NCBI GenBank assembly: GCA_028023455.1
Contig: JAQFVV010000022.1
Span: 6,717,100-6,781,099 of the forward strand
DNA from: Epiperipatus broadwayi
Lineage: Eukaryota; Onychophora; Udeonychophora; Euonychophora; Peripatidae
Direction of reading: 5' to 3'
DNA length: 64,000 bases
Part shown: in pieces, positions 23,801-37,637 of the stretch
Numbering within the stretch: the stretch's first letter is position 1
How the letters are laid out: the number at the start of each line of letters is the position of its first letter
Translations under genes and position numbers: made by a program
The notes under the pieces: generated by a model
What the model was told of the DNA's origin: nothing
What the model saw: only the letters and a program-made list of their open reading frames with translations
Databases searched by the model: none

Positions 23801-26800
23801 TTATTTCAATCACTTAAAACTATATGCCTCTGAAGAATCCATAATCAAATTAAAGTATTTTCTATTAAAATAAACAACTTCAAACTATACAGTATCATGA
23901 TAGTGATTAATAACTCAAGGAGCATGTGAATGATATATAAACTGTACCACAGTAAATAAGTAAGAATATGGCAAACTTCCAGGTTCGCCAGTTGTTGTAT
24001 TGAATAGATTTATCTACTAATGACCCTTCCCCCTTGTTGAAGCAGCCTTTGAGAGAATTCACATTTTAACTAACTAACTTACTAAATATAATCTGCAACT
24101 TCTCAATACTTCATCAAAAAAATTGTTTATGGATAAGTGAGTCATCATTACTAAGGATAATAATGATATATCTACTTAAGTAGTCAAACTAAATTTTTTT
24201 TGGCATATTAAGTCTACTATCATTGAGTAATGACAACACAAACTAATATTCATCTTGACTAGCTGAAAATCTGGTCCATGCAAGTAATAAAGGGGTCAGA
24301 AGGCAGAATTTTTAGTCAGATTTGCAAGAGAGTCATGGTAAGATGGAGGTAAGACTTCTATGGTTTTATAATCACAACCAAATCACTACCAGCTGACATT
24401 TTCTTTTTACATTAGATATTTAGTTTTAGTATTAAATAATTATTTGATAAATTGTTTTATTAGTTCTTCTGATTTTAATTTAAAATAGGAATAATAATGT
24501 CTTCTTTTTTAAAATAAATATGTAAATTGCTTATAAAAAAGTTTTTTTTTTAAAATTTTTAGAGAGCTATGCATGGATGCCAATAGTATAGGTAAAGCCA
24601 ATGTTTGTTATTTTATAATATTTAGTAAATCTAACTAATCTCATTATTAGAATATCATACATTATTGTCTCATTGTATTAATTTTTTCATAAATAAAGAT
24701 TTTAGCATTAAAAAAATGCGACATCACTTTTAAACTTGTGTGAACATAGAATCACCTTAAGAGAGGTAATATTATTTCAATAGATTTTAACTGAAATTTC
24801 TTAAAGTTGTCTCTGTTTAATAATATTTTTATATTAACATACATTATTAAAGTAACCAAATGTATGTATATAAAAACAGGACATTAATAATAGTTAATAT
24901 GATTTGAATGTCATACAAGATAGAATAACTCTTTGAAGCTCATTTCATGTTAGCTAATCAAAATTGAATAGCTTAATTAAAAATCCTTTAACTGTGTAAT
25001 ATCTTGATCAATAATTTTCCAAAAAAATTTACCTTTTTTTAATCAGCATATTCTTAATAAACCAAATTTAACAGTATATAAAAATGTAGTAAACATTTCA
25101 TATTTAAATCTAGAATGTACTTCTCACAAATTACAAAAGATTGTGATATTTTTAATATTTTGTCAATAAATTTCTGAATACCATTATTGCTATCTAATGA
25201 CAAAAACAACAACAACTAAATAATGGAAAACTTCAAATGATTGAAAATGTCCTTTTCACCATGAAAAATTAAATTCTCAGTTCATGGGAATCATGGTATA
25301 TTCAGTTTGATGATTAAAGTTAACAAAGACTACTAATATTTTATTCACTATCTTAGTTTTAAATTCATATTGTCAAATTACACAAATCTTTACTAAACTG
25401 ATAGTTATAAACATAAAAACTAATAACACTGTTACATTTTTTAAAAGATTGAAATATTCAAAAAAGCTTCTTTGTTCTTTAAGAATAATTTTAAAAGTCC
25501 ATATAAGAACTGCCTTTAATATTTTCTATACTATTTTAGAAGTCAATTGCTTCCTTTCAATCATTAAAAATGTTTTTGTTAAAAAAATTACCCTATATAT
25601 TAACGCATTTAAAATTTGCAGATTTAGGTCTGAGAATTTATGAAAATAAACAAACAAATAAAACATTTTATTAAAAAAAACCTGAAGATTTCGCATCTCT
25701 CTAAAAATATTTTCTTACGGCAAAGAAAATAAACAAACTTATTTAAATAAAAGGTCTGGCCATCATTGTTAACATGTATATATTTATTTATATTATCATG
25801 GTAAAGAATACTGAAATTTGTTATATTCTTTGGAATGTGATTATATCATTAAACATCTTGGCAAAAATTAATTTAAAAGGCAGTCAGTTTTACTGTTGTT
25901 GTTTTTTTTCAGAAATATTATTATGAACAGTTTGCTATATGAATAGCATCCATCTTATTACTATTGCTGGTTACCATTTTTTACTATTAATTTTCCCAAA
26001 CATTGTACAATTTTCAAGCAGGATATCTTATTTTATGTTTCAAGTTCTGATCAAATATCCACTTACTCATTTTCCTTATTATCCACGAAATTCTTAATAC
26101 ACTTGTACTGGCAATACAATTTAAAAATATTTTTCTTATCTTTTTTGATTGTTCAATCTTCACACACATTGAGATTTGCGGAAAACACAACATAGCCTGA
26201 ATAATTTTGATCTTTATTTTTAACAATTATGTCCTACGTTTTTTATCACAAGCCTGTAACAGATTTCTTGACAACTGGATCTTTAATTGTTGATCAATGT
26301 TCCAAGAAGTGAAAAACTGGTAATCAATTTTATGCCTTTATAATTAATTTTGAGGCCAATTGCTGATTCTTAAACTACAATCTTTATCTTCATCATTTTT
26401 AATAGTAATCCCATTTTTTCATTCTGTTCTTTAATGAATATTGAGATTTTCTCTTGTAGTTATCAGTATGTTCAAATTTTAAATTACACTTTATTATACA
26501 TATTGAGGATTTTATTACATATATCTTAAATTGCTTTATATCTTTATTATATATATGAGGCTGGCTTTTATACCAACAACTTAGGTTTAAATATTAACTG
26601 AATAAAAGATTTAAAAAAAAGTGATTTTTTTTAAAAGTCCCAACAACATTTTTATTTTCAGATAGTAAGCTCATAGCCAAATCAGATAGATAGATGGTGA
26701 ATAGGTATCTAGTTATTTTTAGCTAGTGGGTAAAATAAAGATGGACAACATGGTGAGTAATGTTTTTCTTTTAGTTTCTTTATGGCGGAGGCTGGGAGAT

Positions 26801-27352
26801 CATTTCTTGGCAGCAAGCTATTTAAATGCTTGCCTATATATATATGAAATATTTTAGCAGTTCAGTGTTATAAAATAAAGAATCTTTTAATTTTTCTTCA
26901 ATGTTTTAATTAATATTTAAATAGAAGAAATTAGAGTTATGCTTAAATATTCTCATAAATACATTAAATACAGTATTATGCAAAAATAGTGGTTGTCGTT
27001 ATAATTGTGGGTATTTTTTCCTGTTTAATTTCTAGATTATCTTTAAAAACAAATGAAAAAAGACTTAAAATTTATATTATTTTAAAAGAGATAGGATTTT
27101 ACAATTATCAAGTTAATTATAATATATAAAAGTGAATATTTATCTATCAATTTATAGTTACTAATAATTAAAAAATAATAACACTAATTAATAAAAATAC
27201 ATATCTGGCTTTATATATTAATGCAGTGCTTTCTTATGCATATATATACATATTTTTTTAAAAGCACACATTATAATTTTTATTAATTTTCAATTATACC
27301 CTTTCCCTATTTCAATAAAAAAAAAAATTGAATATTATATATTTTTTTTTAA
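20863..27352. other. AT-rich non-coding stretch
   Basis: This is 6.5 kb without a supportable gene. Slightly GC-richer patches at 24000-24060 and 24290-24360 were inspected on both strands, and no exon with consistent splice sites and composition was found. TA repeats lie near 22519-22535. Confidence 0.45.
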
Positions 27353-27500
27353 TTGAATCAATGGTTAGCATATCTGTCTGCTATGTCCACAATCCTGGGA
27401 TTCAATGCAGGAGTCAAAGCAGAGATAGGTGTGAAAATTGGAATCTAGGTTATAGACAAACCTACATTATCATCCAATTATTAATGAATAAAATGAATAT
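27353..27500 (+). repeat. tRNA-derived SINE head
   Basis: AATCAATGGTTAGCATATC (A-box-like) and CTGGGATTCAATGC (B-box-like) lie in tRNA order in a local non-AT-rich patch. The body is short or decayed. Confidence 0.5.
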
Positions 27501-28074
27501 TTTGTTGTTCATAAGTATAGAGAAAAAAAACAAACCAAATCATCATCACCTAGCATCTAGCTAACCTAAGGACTAAAACCTTTTCCTTTTTTTTTCTTTG
27601 GATGACTAGTATAGAGCTCTTTCATTTTGAAGTGAGATTTTTACAAGACTTCTCACTTTTTTGTTATAGAACAAGTAGAAACAATCTTTAAATAATTTAC
27701 TACAGAACAATAATCTTTCTAACCATTCTTCATAGGAAAAGAATAAAAAAGATGACATTATTCACCAGGCTTTCCAGTTGTTTAAAGATGAGAGTTTTCC
27801 AACCTTTTTTTTATATTTAGATAAGCTAGATACTCATTCTCTGAAAAGTATTACTGAGTCAGCTATAGGATGAACATTTAAAAAAAAAAAATCCTATGCC
27901 TGATTGGTGATTAAAAATTTTTCTTTTTATGATTAAATCAATCCAGTCAAATTCAAATCATAAATATGGCAAATGAATATGCTACTATTAAATCACATTT
28001 TTTTTTTTTTTTTACTTCCCCATCCCCATTTCTCTTTGCACATATATATGTACACATGTACTTAATATTAAAAG

Positions 28075-28512
28075 TTAAATATGCCTATATATTTGAAAAG
28101 GAAGGTTTTAATAAATATGTTTTACCAGTTCTTACTTATGGATCTGAGACTTGAATCCTTAAGAGAAGATCATATCACTCAAAGAACTATGAAGAGATAC
28201 ATGTTAGGAGTAACAAGAAGAGATCGAAAATGAAATACATTGGTTGAAAGAATTAAGAGATTGAAATGGAGTTGGGCCAGACCTATTTCTAAAAGTGATA
28301 ATAATAATAATCAATGGTTGAAATCCTAAACTGGATTCCAAAAGATTGTAAAAGATCTAAAAAAAGATCACATGTGAGATAGATGGACAAATGAAATAAA
28401 TTAGTAGGCATGGTGATGTGGGAAAAAGAGGCTAGAGATCGGAAATGGATTAAACTTGGAGAGATCTTCATCCTGCAATGGATTGGTAATGATTGAAAAT
28501 GATGATGATGTA
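28075..28512 (+). mobile_element. RTE-like LINE 3' fragment (copy C)
   Basis: Nucleotide similarity to the 3' parts of copies A and B starts at tttgaaaaggaaggtttt and runs through the MLGVTRRDRK-type block to the gatgatgatg end at about 28510. It carries short deletions and frameshifts, and is 5' truncated. Confidence 0.8.
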
Positions 28513-29041
28513 CTTAGAAATATAAAAATTACAAATTCAAATACGACATGCATGTTACAATTAAAATATTCAAGACTTCTAAAGAAGATAAAATAATTTT
28601 GAATAATATAAGCCATATTTATATGACATCATTATCAAAAGCAACAAGAACGTACTTGACTCTAGTAGCAATTAGAATTTTTATAGTGGCATATAAATGT
28701 TAAACAATAATGTAAATATAAGTAGCAAATCATCTATAGAAACTATTACTTCAGGACTATCTTTAACATAGAAGAATAAAAATAATTTTTAAAAAAAAAT
28801 CAAAGTAGAAATATTATTTTTTACCTTTTCAATTTGTAGTCTGTTTTTATTTTAAAAATGGAGGGATATTTAGTAAATTTCCATTTAATAACAGTGATTG
28901 TTAGTATTATATTTCTTGTCAAAAGTAGACAATAGATTTTTAAAAACTGCTTTAACCATTGAAAATTAATTTCTATTTTAGTTAAAGAATAAAAAATGAA
29001 ATCCTAAATGTAAAGTAAATAAGCTATAATATATAAAAAAG

Positions 29042-29310
29042 ACATTACACAGCTTATTGCAGATTACGAGCCACTCCAACAGTCCTGCATCTTTGCAAAG
29101 ATCCAGCTTTGAGTAATTTTCTATTCTTGTTTAACTCTCTAGCTATAAATAGCTAGATATTTATTTACCAAACAATATTACATGGATTTTAAAAAATAAA
29201 ACCTAAGCTTCATTGAGACCTAAAAGAATGTTCAAATTTTACCTGATTGAGATTCAAATCCAAATCATTAATGTGGCAACCAGATGCACTATTAGTACAC
29301 CACAAGAATC
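29042..29310 (-). repeat. Full-length tRNA-derived SINE (family 1)
   Basis: On the minus strand the head reads TTCTTGTGGTGTACTAATAG, then a B box GGATTTGAATCTC. The body ends through the complement of gcttattgcagattacg and ccactccaacag. The body is shared with 50590-50855, which sets the family length at about 265 bp. Confidence 0.6.
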
Positions 29311-30828
29311 TTAATATGTACAATATATATATACAGTATACTATGAATGTATACATTTAAGTACTAACAAAGAGTGCATTCCTTTATATTATAAGGTATA
29401 AATAACTGTAATAAATTAATTACATAATTGGTTTTATACACATACATAAATTATTTTATGATTTTTTTTCTTTTTTATTATGATTAGCTACTAATAAATA
29501 TATTAAATTTATATTTTCATTATGTAATACTATTAAGTGTTTATTTAAATATTTATAAAATAAAGATTCCAATAGATTTTTCTAAATGTATTAAACTTCC
29601 TTATGCAGAAACATTTCAACTATGTTTAAACTTACATTAACTGTGACAATTATTTTAAATATTTGAGCATAAATTAGCAATTTATAATAATTATCATATG
29701 TTCATATATAGAAATACAAATAAATATTATGTTTTTATTAATAATTAAATATTTAATAAAGGTAATCATTTGGAGTGTGGATACAGTATCATTATCTATT
29801 GTTCATTGGTTACTCAGTATTAGAAATAGATAGTTCCAAAGTGGGATATATAGAATAAGTGACTGTTCTTAGTGCAAATGTATTTTATTTGAAACCTCCC
29901 ACCCCCGCCTAAGTTAAAATGTTTCTGAACAGTAAGTTTTAATTATTTTGTAATATATATATATTACAATACTTTGTCCTTAAATTCTTAGGAACAGTTA
30001 CGTTTTAAAATAGAGATAAAAAAAAAAAATCTTATAATAAAAATGATTATTTTCAACTGTTTTCAAGATTTTAAAAAGAATTTTAACCTCATGGTGAAAA
30101 ATAATTCTGCATTTGATTTCAAATATCACAATCAAAAAAAATTATTTACTAGACAAATATAATGAGAGAAGAAAAAATTTATTTTACATTACTGTAGTTT
30201 AAAAAAAAAGTAAATTATCCTTTATATAAAATTATAAAAATAATATATACAATATCTCTTTTGACATATATATCTACAACAATGACATAATAAGTCAATT
30301 TCTTTTACATGAACAAGAATTAAATAACCCTGACTTAATAATCATCATGCAAAAAGGAAAAAAAAAAAAGCTTAAAAACATTTGATAAAAATTCATTCAA
30401 TAAATACATATTAAATATAATTCTCAAGTCATGATATAATATTAATCAATAAATATTCCTCTCCTCTTTTAAAAAAATAAATGTAAAATTATAAATAATA
30501 TTAAACCAAATATCATCTACATATCCAGGTATTTATATTTTTGGAAGCTTGTGCTATAATATCATGTGACACACTTAAGGATATCAAGTTAATAAACATA
30601 TCAAAATTTTTAATCACTTTACAGAATAACCAATACACTATGGGATGTTCAGAAAGTTAGACCTGAGTTTGCAGCAATATTTTAATATAATTCTCTATCT
30701 ATATTTATTAATTAAAATATTAATTCTTTAAGAGATAAAAACAGAATATATATATCTATTTTAATGGATTAATTAAATTTCGCTGATTTTTAGCAACTCA
30801 CCAAAAGATAAAAAATTAATAATTAAAT
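29311..30828. other. AT-rich non-coding stretch
   Basis: Nothing recognisable. Very AT-rich sequence with homopolymer runs. Confidence 0.5.
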
Positions 30829-30985
30829 ATCCCAGATAGAGGCGTAGCTTTTGGCACTACACAAAATTTCAAAAAATGCCTTTTCTAATATTTATAATAA
30901 GTAAAACACAATAGAGCTTCTAAGATCCAGGATTCCGTACACATTGTTTGGTTTGCTTCATCACAACTACGCCACTGATCCCAGA
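30829..30985. mobile_element. Short hAT MITE (141 bp)
   Basis: The perfect 8-bp duplication atcccaga lies at 30829-30836 and 30978-30985. The ends are TAGAGGCGTAGC on the left and, on the complement of the right, CAGTGGCGTAGTTGTG. The CAGTGGCGTAGC terminus is a common hAT MITE end. No coding capacity. Confidence 0.8.
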
Positions 30986-33900
30986 TCAGATAAGATTTTC
31001 TAGTCTAGTAGCTTTGAAATGAATATATGTGTGTTTACGACTGAATATCCACAATCTGCTTCAAAATTAAGTTTTTATTCTAATCTCATATTAACTTTGT
31101 GTTATCTTCTTTAATAATATTTGTCATAATAATACAATCTATTAAAAAAATTATTTTACAAGCATTTCAACATCTTAAACATTTTGAATTTGAATTGAAA
31201 ATTAAATCTTGATACTTATATAATTATAGACATAAATAAGTTGTAAAATAATACAAAAAGGATAAAATTAATATGCTAATCACTTCTGTGGTTTTAAAAA
31301 ATGAAGAATTGTCAGTTAAAAAATTTGTTTTGTTTTATATATGTATAAAAGGGAAATATTGTTTGTTAGTTTTTTTCACTTTTAAAGTTTAGAATATTTT
31401 GATCATAACTAACTAATAACACAATATAAAATACATTAAATTTTAAACTGGTGCTTTGGAGGATGGTAAATATATTTCTGTTAATTTTACTTGTGCTTAT
31501 TAAAATTATATATCTATATATGACAGAAGCCAAATGCTCAGACAATAATAATAAAAAAAAACAATTAGAATAGCATGTATATTCATAAATATTTGCTAAA
31601 TCCTTAATATTATAGCAGAGAAAATAGGAATGTTTTTTTATCTAATCACTACTTTATGCTTTATACAGTTGAAAAAAAAAAAAAGTTTGATTATATATTT
31701 TGTTGACGAAAAAAACAATTCATCAATTTTATGACATTTTTTGGTCAGAATTGATAAATACATTTGATATACTGAAGATGGACATATGGAAAGCCCATTG
31801 AATTTTAATTTGGGAAAACCAAACAAACTTAATATTGATATTATAGTATAAATCTTATTACTACTAATTATAAACATTCCATTATTTAATTAATCAGTAT
31901 TGCATTTATATAAATGTGATAATCATTGGCTTCTATTTCCCTTTTTGAAATACAAATCTCATAATATCAAAACGATAAAGTAATTTTTTTCAAAATGTTG
32001 GCAAACTATCATTGAATTATTCTAGCATTTCATTAAACATGCATAAATACAATTTCAAGTTTTAGCAATTACATTTTATGCAATTTTATATTTAAAAGCA
32101 AAAAAAATTCATTTTACCATATTAATATTGTTTAAAATAACAGAAAATGATTGATCACACAAATAATTCTTAACACACGTATGTAAATATAACATATAAA
32201 TCCATACTAATGCAAAAATATCTGACAAATGCAAAGTTTATAAAAAGCTCACAAAATATATAATACTTTTCAAAATTAAGGAACAATTCATTTTAAAGAT
32301 ATGAAATAAAAAGGGAAAATATTTTCTTTAACTTATCAGCATCAAACTAACTTCAATAATTTACTACATTGATCAAAATTGAAAAAGAAGAGAGAAACAT
32401 TTTTCTTTCATTCATGAACAGAAGAATAAACTTTATTCATTAAAAATTGTCAATTGCAGGAAAACAATTACTTGATATATATTATAAAAAATGGTGTTTT
32501 AAATAACAACACGACTTTAAAAATATTTTTAATATAGCAATAATCTATTAATTATAATTGTTAAAGAAGACATATTTTAAAATATCACAGCAATAAAGTT
32601 TTACAATTCCTTTTTTTTTTTTGATGTAAACATAAATCAAGTTATGCAAAATTTGATGGAAATCACTAATAACATATCAGGAACTGCATATAAGAAATAA
32701 TTTTTTTTTTAAATCTAAAAATACAAATTAAACTTAATAAGTTCTAGCACTAATAGAAATGCTTTTCATATAGAACAAAAACTAATAATATTTATTATTC
32801 AAAGTTTTAAATTCATTTCCATTGTGGAGGACCTCTTCAAAAGATAAACACTGTATACTGTTAAATGTGCTTTAGGAAATAATGTATTCTAAATTTTAAT
32901 TGAGTTGCATAAGTTCCAAACTTCAATTAATTGCACATTGTTAGACTTATTACTCATTGCTGAGTTTGCAAAAAATAAAAGAAGCATGTTTTAATAGTGC
33001 AGACTCAACAATAAACAGAAAATTCAACAGTGTGCAATTTGGAATATAAATCAAATTTTAGAATATGTTATTTCCTACACATTTTTAAGTGCAACTTCTG
33101 CCTTTTGAAGAGAGTGCTTTGTCCCAAAAACGTATTTAAGGTTTTGAATAATTAAGTACTATTGGAATTCTTGCTCAATATGAGTGTTGTTATTATTAAA
33201 GAATTAATATAAGAACGTAAGATATAAATTTCAATACACCTGTATATTTGTAAAATATCAATAGGAATTTGAATTTCATAAAAAATGTTGCATTTAATTT
33301 TTTTCTTGCTGCAGAGATTTATTTAAAAACAATAATAATGCTCATATTTATCTAAACATAGCATTTTTTTTAACTCACTGTGTGTTAATAATTATTAAGA
33401 CATTTAAAACTATGCAGAATTTTTATATTCTGTTACAAATGCATGTAAAACATTGTTATATATATTTTCTTATAATGAAGCAAAAAATGGCATAATCAAA
33501 AAACACCATAAATTGCTTTTGAATGTTATTCTTCAAATTGAAAAATATATGTGTGTATGTACATGTATATATTCATAAAATTTAACGAAAGTAATGATAG
33601 CCTTTCAACATTTTAAAATAGAAATGTTTTTTGTTTTATTTAACACTGGATATGATAGTTAATGATTTCAAACCATTCCTTCTATTATTTACTCTTTTCA
33701 TAGATTAAAAAAATAATAGTAATTAACAATTGTTTTTTTTTTCCTATGCAATTTTAACCAATTTAAACAGTAATGACATTAAAATTATGTTGACAGTAGT
33801 TATATTGTATTCATATTTTATTAATACAATATCTGCCAGAAAAATAAATTGTTTATAAATTTAATATCTGCCTTAAAATTTTGTGACAGCATTAATGAAT

Positions 33901-34399
33901 ATTATTCCCCAATATAATGAAAATTATTATAGTATTAAATAAATTACATCCATCATCAAAAATATCTGATGTATAAATTCATTTATTTTGTAAATGCTTA
34001 TTAATTACTATTAACAAAAAGAAAGTAGACTTTTATCGATTACTATCACCATTTATGACTATAATCTTTATTAAATATTCTTATGCCTGCAGTTCTTATT
34101 CATACTGAATAAACACAAATTCATCAAAAATGAATTATTACTTCAAAGAAGTAATAAAATAAAATTTCTATTCCACTTAATGTAAAACCAATGAGAGCAC
34201 ACCTATAAAATTTTAATAAAACAGAAAATCCCTAATTTAGAGGAGGTTTCTTTTGATTAAAGTAAATGATAAAAGACAATATTTGATCTGTGTAACATCT
34301 TGAAGACTTAAATTTAACCCAAAAGTTCAACTTTATAAAATAAATAACTAAAATCATTAATAGTTTTAAATTAACTTAATCTAAATATCGATTCCTGTT
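30986..34399. other. AT-rich stretch below the last recognised cic exon
   Basis: If cic continues past 34420, this is intron. Both strands were examined for a continuation (acceptor with matching phase, C1-like domain) and none was found. No other gene is supported. Confidence 0.45.
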
Positions 34400-34419
34400 T
34401 CAACAGAACAGCTGTTTAC

Positions 34420-34573
34420 CAGTGCTGCCAGTTGCGCTTGGCCCTGCACCATCATCAGAAGAACTCAAACGTTCTCGATCAGCCTTTCGGGAGGTGGAAC
34501 TTGTACTAGACTTTTTACGATCTTTGCTACACCATTTCCAATCAGGGTAAGCTTTAAAATGAGCCTCTTTAAC
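34420..34573 (-). CDS. cic: Capicua exon: end of HMG box and basic/serine-rich region
   Basis: The acceptor ag at 34574-34575 is followed by 154 nt (51 codons plus one base). The reading is [20 protein letters not shown], then [20 protein letters not shown]. [23 protein letters not shown] is the last part of the capicua HMG box and its basic extension, which are nearly invariant in animals. The phase-0 entry fits the upstream exon ending LAFQ. The donor is g|gtaaac at 34419. Read past the donor, the frame stops six codons later (TGA at 34400-34402), so an unspliced transcript would end here. Capicua is a nuclear HMG-box repressor that binds TGAATGAA-type sites and is relieved by receptor tyrosine kinase/MAPK signalling (known for the family). 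Confidence 0.93.
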
Positions 34574-35500
34574 CTACAAATATATTTAAAAATCAATAAA
34601 AATAAAATCAAAATGTTACAATTAAATGGATTTTCATATATAATTGGAAAACAAACAACAACCTAAAAATGCAATTTTAATTAAATATTTTAATTTTTCT
34701 AAAAAAAAAAAAAATTATTTAAATTCTATCCACTTTTTAGGTACAATAAAAATTACTCACACATTAATATATAAGGTTTTTTTCATTAATAAAGACTTGA
34801 TACCTTAAAAAGATATCAGGCAGATGGCATATAGGAAACTACACAATCCATAGTTTTAAAAAAAAAAATATCGAGAGAAACAACATATATAGAAATCACT
34901 TCTTTAATAGAAGTTGATTATATAAATGTTTAAAAAAATTGGATATCAAAATGATATGAATTCCTAACTATATATTCTGTAAAATCCTTTACTAAGCTAT
35001 TGTAAATTTTATATGACTTTGAAATTTAACATGATATGAATATCAAATGAAAAAAATTTAAATGATTGATTCTGATATTCTGTTTCTCTATTTAAAGCAA
35101 GTCACTAAACCTTTGGTGAGAGATGGTTCAGGTAGTTTTTTTAAATATCTTAAATTACCTTTGGGTTTTCTATAGGATTTATAGATTCTTATTATTCAAA
35201 TTTTAAACTAGATAAAACCAAATGGTTTTTTTTAAAACATTTATTAAAGTAACATAATAATGTAAAGTATAAAAGATATTAAATTAGATTTAAATATTTA
35301 AAGAGTAAAAAAAATAATAAATAGAATATATATGATTATAGGAGGTTTTAATTAATAAATATGGAATATAAAAAGGATAAAATATATAATATTTAAAAGG
35401 TAATAAATAAATGATGATTATAAGATCTATATTTAGAATGTAAATTATATGTTCATGTATGTTTATATTTGTATTCATATATTTGTATTATGTTGTAGTT

Positions 35501-35532
35501 TTGAAGAAGATTGCTGGGCAATCGAAACTGTC
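35501..35532 (+). ncRNA. Hammerhead-ribozyme-like motif, probably degenerate
   Basis: TTGAAGA (35501-35507) stands where a hammerhead has CTGANGA. A six-pair stem GATTGC/GCAATC with loop TGG follows, then GAAAC and TGTC. GAAAC-T-GTC would give the tiny stem III and the UH cleavage site found in minimal type I hammerheads of Penelope-like elements. The core C at position 3 is replaced by T, one extra A precedes stem II and stem I is weak, so activity is unlikely. A chance match cannot be excluded. Confidence 0.35.
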
Positions 35533-36026
35533 AAAGAGGGTGGTAATTAAAGCATTGTAAAACAGTAGTATAGTGCATAAATGATTTAATATTATATTAT
35601 ATTGTAACATAAAATGAAAAAAAAATACAATAAATAAAATGCTTTGCAATTAAAAAAATAGCAGAAATCAAAACAGTGTAATTAACTTTCATTTTTAAAT
35701 TGAAGATTGCAGGAAAGTCAAGGATCATGCAAAGGATGTCTCAGAAAAGATTACCAAAACATATGTTAATTAGATATCATTTAGAAAAAGAGGACATCCA
35801 AAAAGAAGTTGAAAAAAAAAGACAGAGAAATTAGAGAAAGAAATTTGCAAGAAGATTTATGAACTCACAGAGAGGTATGATGATTAAAAATTGGAAGATA
35901 TCATAGTCCATTATAGATTAACAATATATATATATATATAATAAATTTGCATAGAAAAGTTTTGTTTTTAAAATCCATATGCTTGATATATAAGAAAACA
36001 TTCTTGGGCACTAATTTAGAGATATA

Positions 36027-37211
36027 CCTGGGTCTCTTTTTATGCGGATTTTTTTAAATGCGATTTTGAAGTTATGAGATTCATGTTTCTTCTTAATATC
36101 TTTTTATGCAGTTTTCTTTTATGCGATAAAGAAGTTCATATTTAATTTAAAATCGGGATTTCTCCATTTTATGTACACACATTAAATTTTACATACTTTA
36201 AATGCCTGTTGGTAAAAGGTTAGCCAATAAATTTAGATATCGTAGAAGATTTAGAAAAAGATAATGAAACAGAAGTGTAACCTGTTCATTTCACAGCAAA
36301 AATGATTCGAGAAAGTCTTTAATTTTCTAATCAATTAGCAAATCATTTTCTTATTAATGACATGACTTATGAACTAAATTCTAATGAGAGCTAAATAGAT
36401 GTATGTCTGTGTTATGTATGTGTATGTTTATATTTTGTTTTATACACAAATATACATGGAGAAACTTTTAGACAGAAAAAAGTTGCAAGTAAAAATAGTT
36501 AAGAACTTTTAATTTCTGCTAAAAAGTTTTTAAATATTTTTACTTGTAACTTTTTTCTGTCTAAAAGTTTCTCCATGTATATATGTGTATAAAAGAAAAT
36601 TTAACCGTTAGTCATTATTAACACACTCAGGGAAGCGTGTTATATATATAGTTGCACTCGTGGAAGTGCATTCTCTAACAGCTAGACATAGCACTCTGGA
36701 TATCATGAGCTTCATAAACAATTAGTAAAATCATCGTCTCAAAGTTTAATTACCAATTACATTGTTGACAGAAAACCATTAACACAGCACACGAGTGAAG
36801 TTGGTGCTAATTGCATTTCCGCTTGTGACGAATCTGATGTCTTACCAGTTCACAAACAAACCGCATATTGTCAAATTGCGATAATGATTAAAATATGTAT
36901 AAAAAAATGTAAAATAAATTACACATAAAAACATATTGTTTTGAATAAAATTAAATAATTAATAAAAAAAAGTTTGTCTTGTATCAATTTTTTTCAAATA
37001 TTTTAATTTTTTTATTAGTCATACTTTATTTTCTTTTTTTTTTAATGCAAATTTTAAAGTAATTTTACATTATTGCTTTGCTTTTATGCGATTTTTGAAA
37101 ATTTTGGAACCTATCCCACATTTTCCAAAGTAAGTTAAGTCTATTTTTGTGGATTTTTTTAAGACGGGTTTTTTGTGGAACCTATCTACTGCATAAAAAA
37201 AGACCCAGATG
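36027..37211. mobile_element. pogo/Tigger-like DNA transposon remnant
   Basis: Inverted ends CTGGGTCTCTTTTTATGCGG (from 36028) and, on the complement of the right side, CTGGGTCTTTTTTTATGCAG (to about 37208) lie next to TA dinucleotides. Subterminal TTATGCGATTTTT motifs recur at both ends (36060, 36120, 37085). TATGCG-rich ends and a TA target fit pogo/Tigger elements. The interior has a broken plus-strand frame (DLEKDNETE, FTAKMIRESL) that could be the decayed transposase C-terminus. A separate foldback interrupts it at 36437-36594. Confidence 0.55.
36437..36594. repeat. Foldback repeat inside the pogo-like remnant
   Basis: An arm from ttttatacacaaatatac through catggagaaacttttagac to caagtaaaaata is mirrored after a 37-bp loop. 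The stem is about 58 bp with few mismatches. TA lies at both outer ends, as in mariner-type MITEs. No long flanking duplication was found. Confidence 0.7.
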
Positions 37212-37334
37212 TATTTGATTTAATCAAAAATAATGATCTTCATCAAAAAAATTATTACTAAATATCCACATGCTATAGTCTTTCTAATAATGTAATTATA
37301 ATTTAAAAGATTACAGCAATTAAATTTATTATTA

Positions 37335-37562
<228 letters not shown>

Positions 37563-37637
37563 CTATAAAAAAAGACAATATATTCTCAATTTGTGTGAAG
37601 TAGATTTAAAAAACAATTCTAAGTAAAAAATATAGAC
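37563..37637 (-). other. cic: Short cic intron (75 bp)
   Basis: A GT-AG intron between PRK and [10 protein letters not shown] with phase 0 on both sides. It is far shorter than the neighbouring introns. Confidence 0.9.

Noticed and set aside
24290-24365. Possible minus-strand exon reading EVLPPSYHDSLANLTKNSAF
   Set aside because: The acceptor lacks a pyrimidine tract, the frame stops at once and no phase fits the cic exon at 34420.
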